From NCBI GenBank assembly GCA_031289875.1, contig JAITOO010000167.1:1-5611 (forward strand): a stretch of DNA of 5,611 bases, read 5' to 3'. Of the stretch, positions 4,581 through 5,611 are shown piece after piece. The translations under genes and the position numbers were made by a program. The notes under the pieces are model-generated. The model had not been told where the DNA came from, did no database searches, and saw only the letters and a program-made list of their open reading frames with translations. How positions within the stretch are numbered: the first letter of the stretch is position 1; each line of letters begins with the position of its first letter. This DNA is from Flavobacteriaceae bacterium (GTDB taxonomy: Bacteria > Bacteroidota > Bacteroidia > Flavobacteriales > Weeksellaceae).

Positions 4581-5611
4581 ATGGCAATAAACAAACTCAT
4601 TCTCGGCGACAACCTCGAAATCCTCAAAGCGATGGAGAGCGAAACGATAGATTTAATCTACCTCGACCCGCCTTTCTTCTCTAACCGCAATTACGAAGTG
4701 ATATGGGGAGACGAGGGCGAAGTACGCTCATTTCAAGACCGTTGGAGCGGTGGCATGGAACATTATATCGCATGGCTCAAAGAGCGCGTTGCCGAAATGC
4801 ACCGCGTATTAAAACCCACTGGCAGTATCTTTTTGCATTGCGATTGGCACGCCGACGCTTATATTCGAGTGGAAATTTTGGATAAGATTTTTGGAATTAA
4901 TAATTTACGAAACGAAATTATTTGGAAAAGAGCAGAAACTGTAAAAGGTAATTTTGGACAAGGGAAAAAATCATTGGACTATAATACTGATACAATTTAT
5001 TATTATTCAAAGTCAAATCAATCTACATTCATTCAACCTTTTAAAGAATACGAAGAAAAATATTTAGAACAATTTTATAAATATACAGAACCTGATGGAA
5101 GAAGGTATCAGTTAGTTGCAATAGATGGTCCGGGAGGTGCTTCAAAGGGAAATCCTCAATATGAATTAATGGGCGTTACGAGATATTGGCGTTATTCAAA
5201 AGAAAAAATGGATGAATTGGTAAAACAAGGTTTAATAGTTCAATTAAAACAGGGTAATGTACCAAGAAAAAAACAATATTTGGAAGACGGCAAAGGTGTT
5301 CCTGTACAAAATATGTGGGATGATATATCTGCTTTACAATCTCAATCCAAAGAAAGAATCGGTTATCCCACCCAAAAGCCTGAAGCCTTATTGCAACGCA
5401 TTATTGAAATGGCGAGCAACGAAGGCGACACCGTTTTAGACCCCTTTGTTGGCGGCGGAACAACCATTGCTGTAGCCGATAAGTTAAACCGAAATTGGAT
5501 AGGCATTGACCAATCCGTTCAGGCGGTAAAAGTGACGGAAATGCGATTGGACAAACAGCGTGATTTGTTCTCGGCGCCGTTTATCGTTCAACTCCATAAA
5601 TACGATTACGA
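4581..5611 (+). CDS. Beta-class site-specific DNA methyltransferase (N6-adenine or N4-cytosine), 3' end missing
   Basis: The frame opens at ATG 4581, preceded in frame by TAA at 4575-4577, and runs for 343 codons to the window edge without a stop. It encodes an N6_N4_Mtase-fold enzyme of the beta arrangement: the catalytic motif IV comes first (LDPPFFSNRNY, DPPF at residues 29-32), the S-adenosylmethionine motif last (YPTQKP at 262-267, then DPFVGGGTT at 287-295 and the following GID). Motifs FLHCDWHADAY and RNEIIWKR lie between. Residues of about 94-233 form the target-recognition region and are much more AT-rich than the rest. The enzyme would methylate a short site, protecting DNA from a partner nuclease or marking it; the recognised site and modified base cannot be read from the sequence. 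After the last motif the frame continues (FIVQLHKYDYD), so further sequence, perhaps another domain, lies beyond the window. The codon-shifted frames inside (4703-4885, 5257-5439) are shadows. Confidence 0.9.
   Translation, partial: MAINKLILGDNLEILKAMESETIDLIYLDPPFFSNRNYEVIWGDEGEVRSFQDRWSGGMEHYIAWLKERVAEMHRVLKPTGSIFLHCDWHADAYIRVEILDKIFGINNLRNEIIWKRAETVKGNFGQGKKSLDYNTDTIYYYSKSNQSTFIQPFKEYEEKYLEQFYKYTEPDGRRYQLVAIDGPGGASKGNPQYELMGVTRYWRYSKEKMDELVKQGLIVQLKQGNVPRKKQYLEDGKGVPVQNMWDDISALQSQSKERIGYPTQKPEALLQRIIEMASNEGDTVLDPFVGGGTTIAVADKLNRNWIGIDQSVQAVKVTEMRLDKQRDLFSAPFIVQLHKYDY

Noticed and set aside
4703..4885. 60-codon plus-strand frame inside the methyltransferase
   Set aside because: It is out of frame with the methyltransferase, whose motifs run through the same bases; the same applies to 5257-5439.
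1..5611. CRISPR array, tRNA, rRNA or transposase
   Set aside because: I found no regularly spaced repeats, no cloverleaf with conserved TTC loop, no rRNA core sequence and no transposase motif on either strand.

Overview
The window looks like chromosomal DNA of a member of the Bacteroidota; the order cannot be settled from the sequence. Three things point there. One gene encodes a PorP/SprF-family outer-membrane protein, a family tied to the type IX secretion system of this phylum. Matches to the Bacteroidota promoter -7 element TAnnTTTG precede most genes. Shine-Dalgarno sequences are nearly absent before the start codons, which follow A-rich leaders instead.

Layout. Positions 1-530 carry two leftward transcription units: the first 24 codons of a gene that leaves the window, and a complete gene for an unrecognised 108-residue protein of low GC. 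Both have recognisable promoters. Positions 479-1072 are gene-free but not featureless. They hold a possible decayed interspersed repeat, a strong rightward terminator without an obvious gene in front of it, a 12-bp inverted repeat enclosing a hairpin whose loop shows a near-perfect Shine-Dalgarno sequence, and 13-bp direct repeats. Positions 1073-2572 form a probable two-gene rightward operon: a PorP/SprF-family protein, then a type 1 isopentenyl-diphosphate isomerase (idi) 21 bp downstream. A hairpin at 2626-2648 separates idi from a convergent leftward gene for an 83-residue helix-turn-helix protein. A 344-bp divergent intergenic region follows, then a rightward Old Yellow Enzyme of the YqjM class (3261-4286). 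After a 294-bp gap with hairpins, including a GTAGGGGC-type palindromic element, a beta-class adenine/cytosine-N4 DNA methyltransferase starts at 4581 and runs off the right edge.

The genes do not form one pathway. PorP-like protein, isomerase and flavin oxidoreductase read as ordinary chromosomal genes. The methyltransferase is accessory and mosaic: by hand count its target-recognition part is about 29% GC, while the catalytic parts on both sides are about 47-50%. I see no CRISPR array, rRNA, tRNA or transposase. I do not claim a new system; the best leads are the methyltransferase mosaic and its unseen C-terminus, and the structured gene-free DNA upstream of the PorP-like gene.
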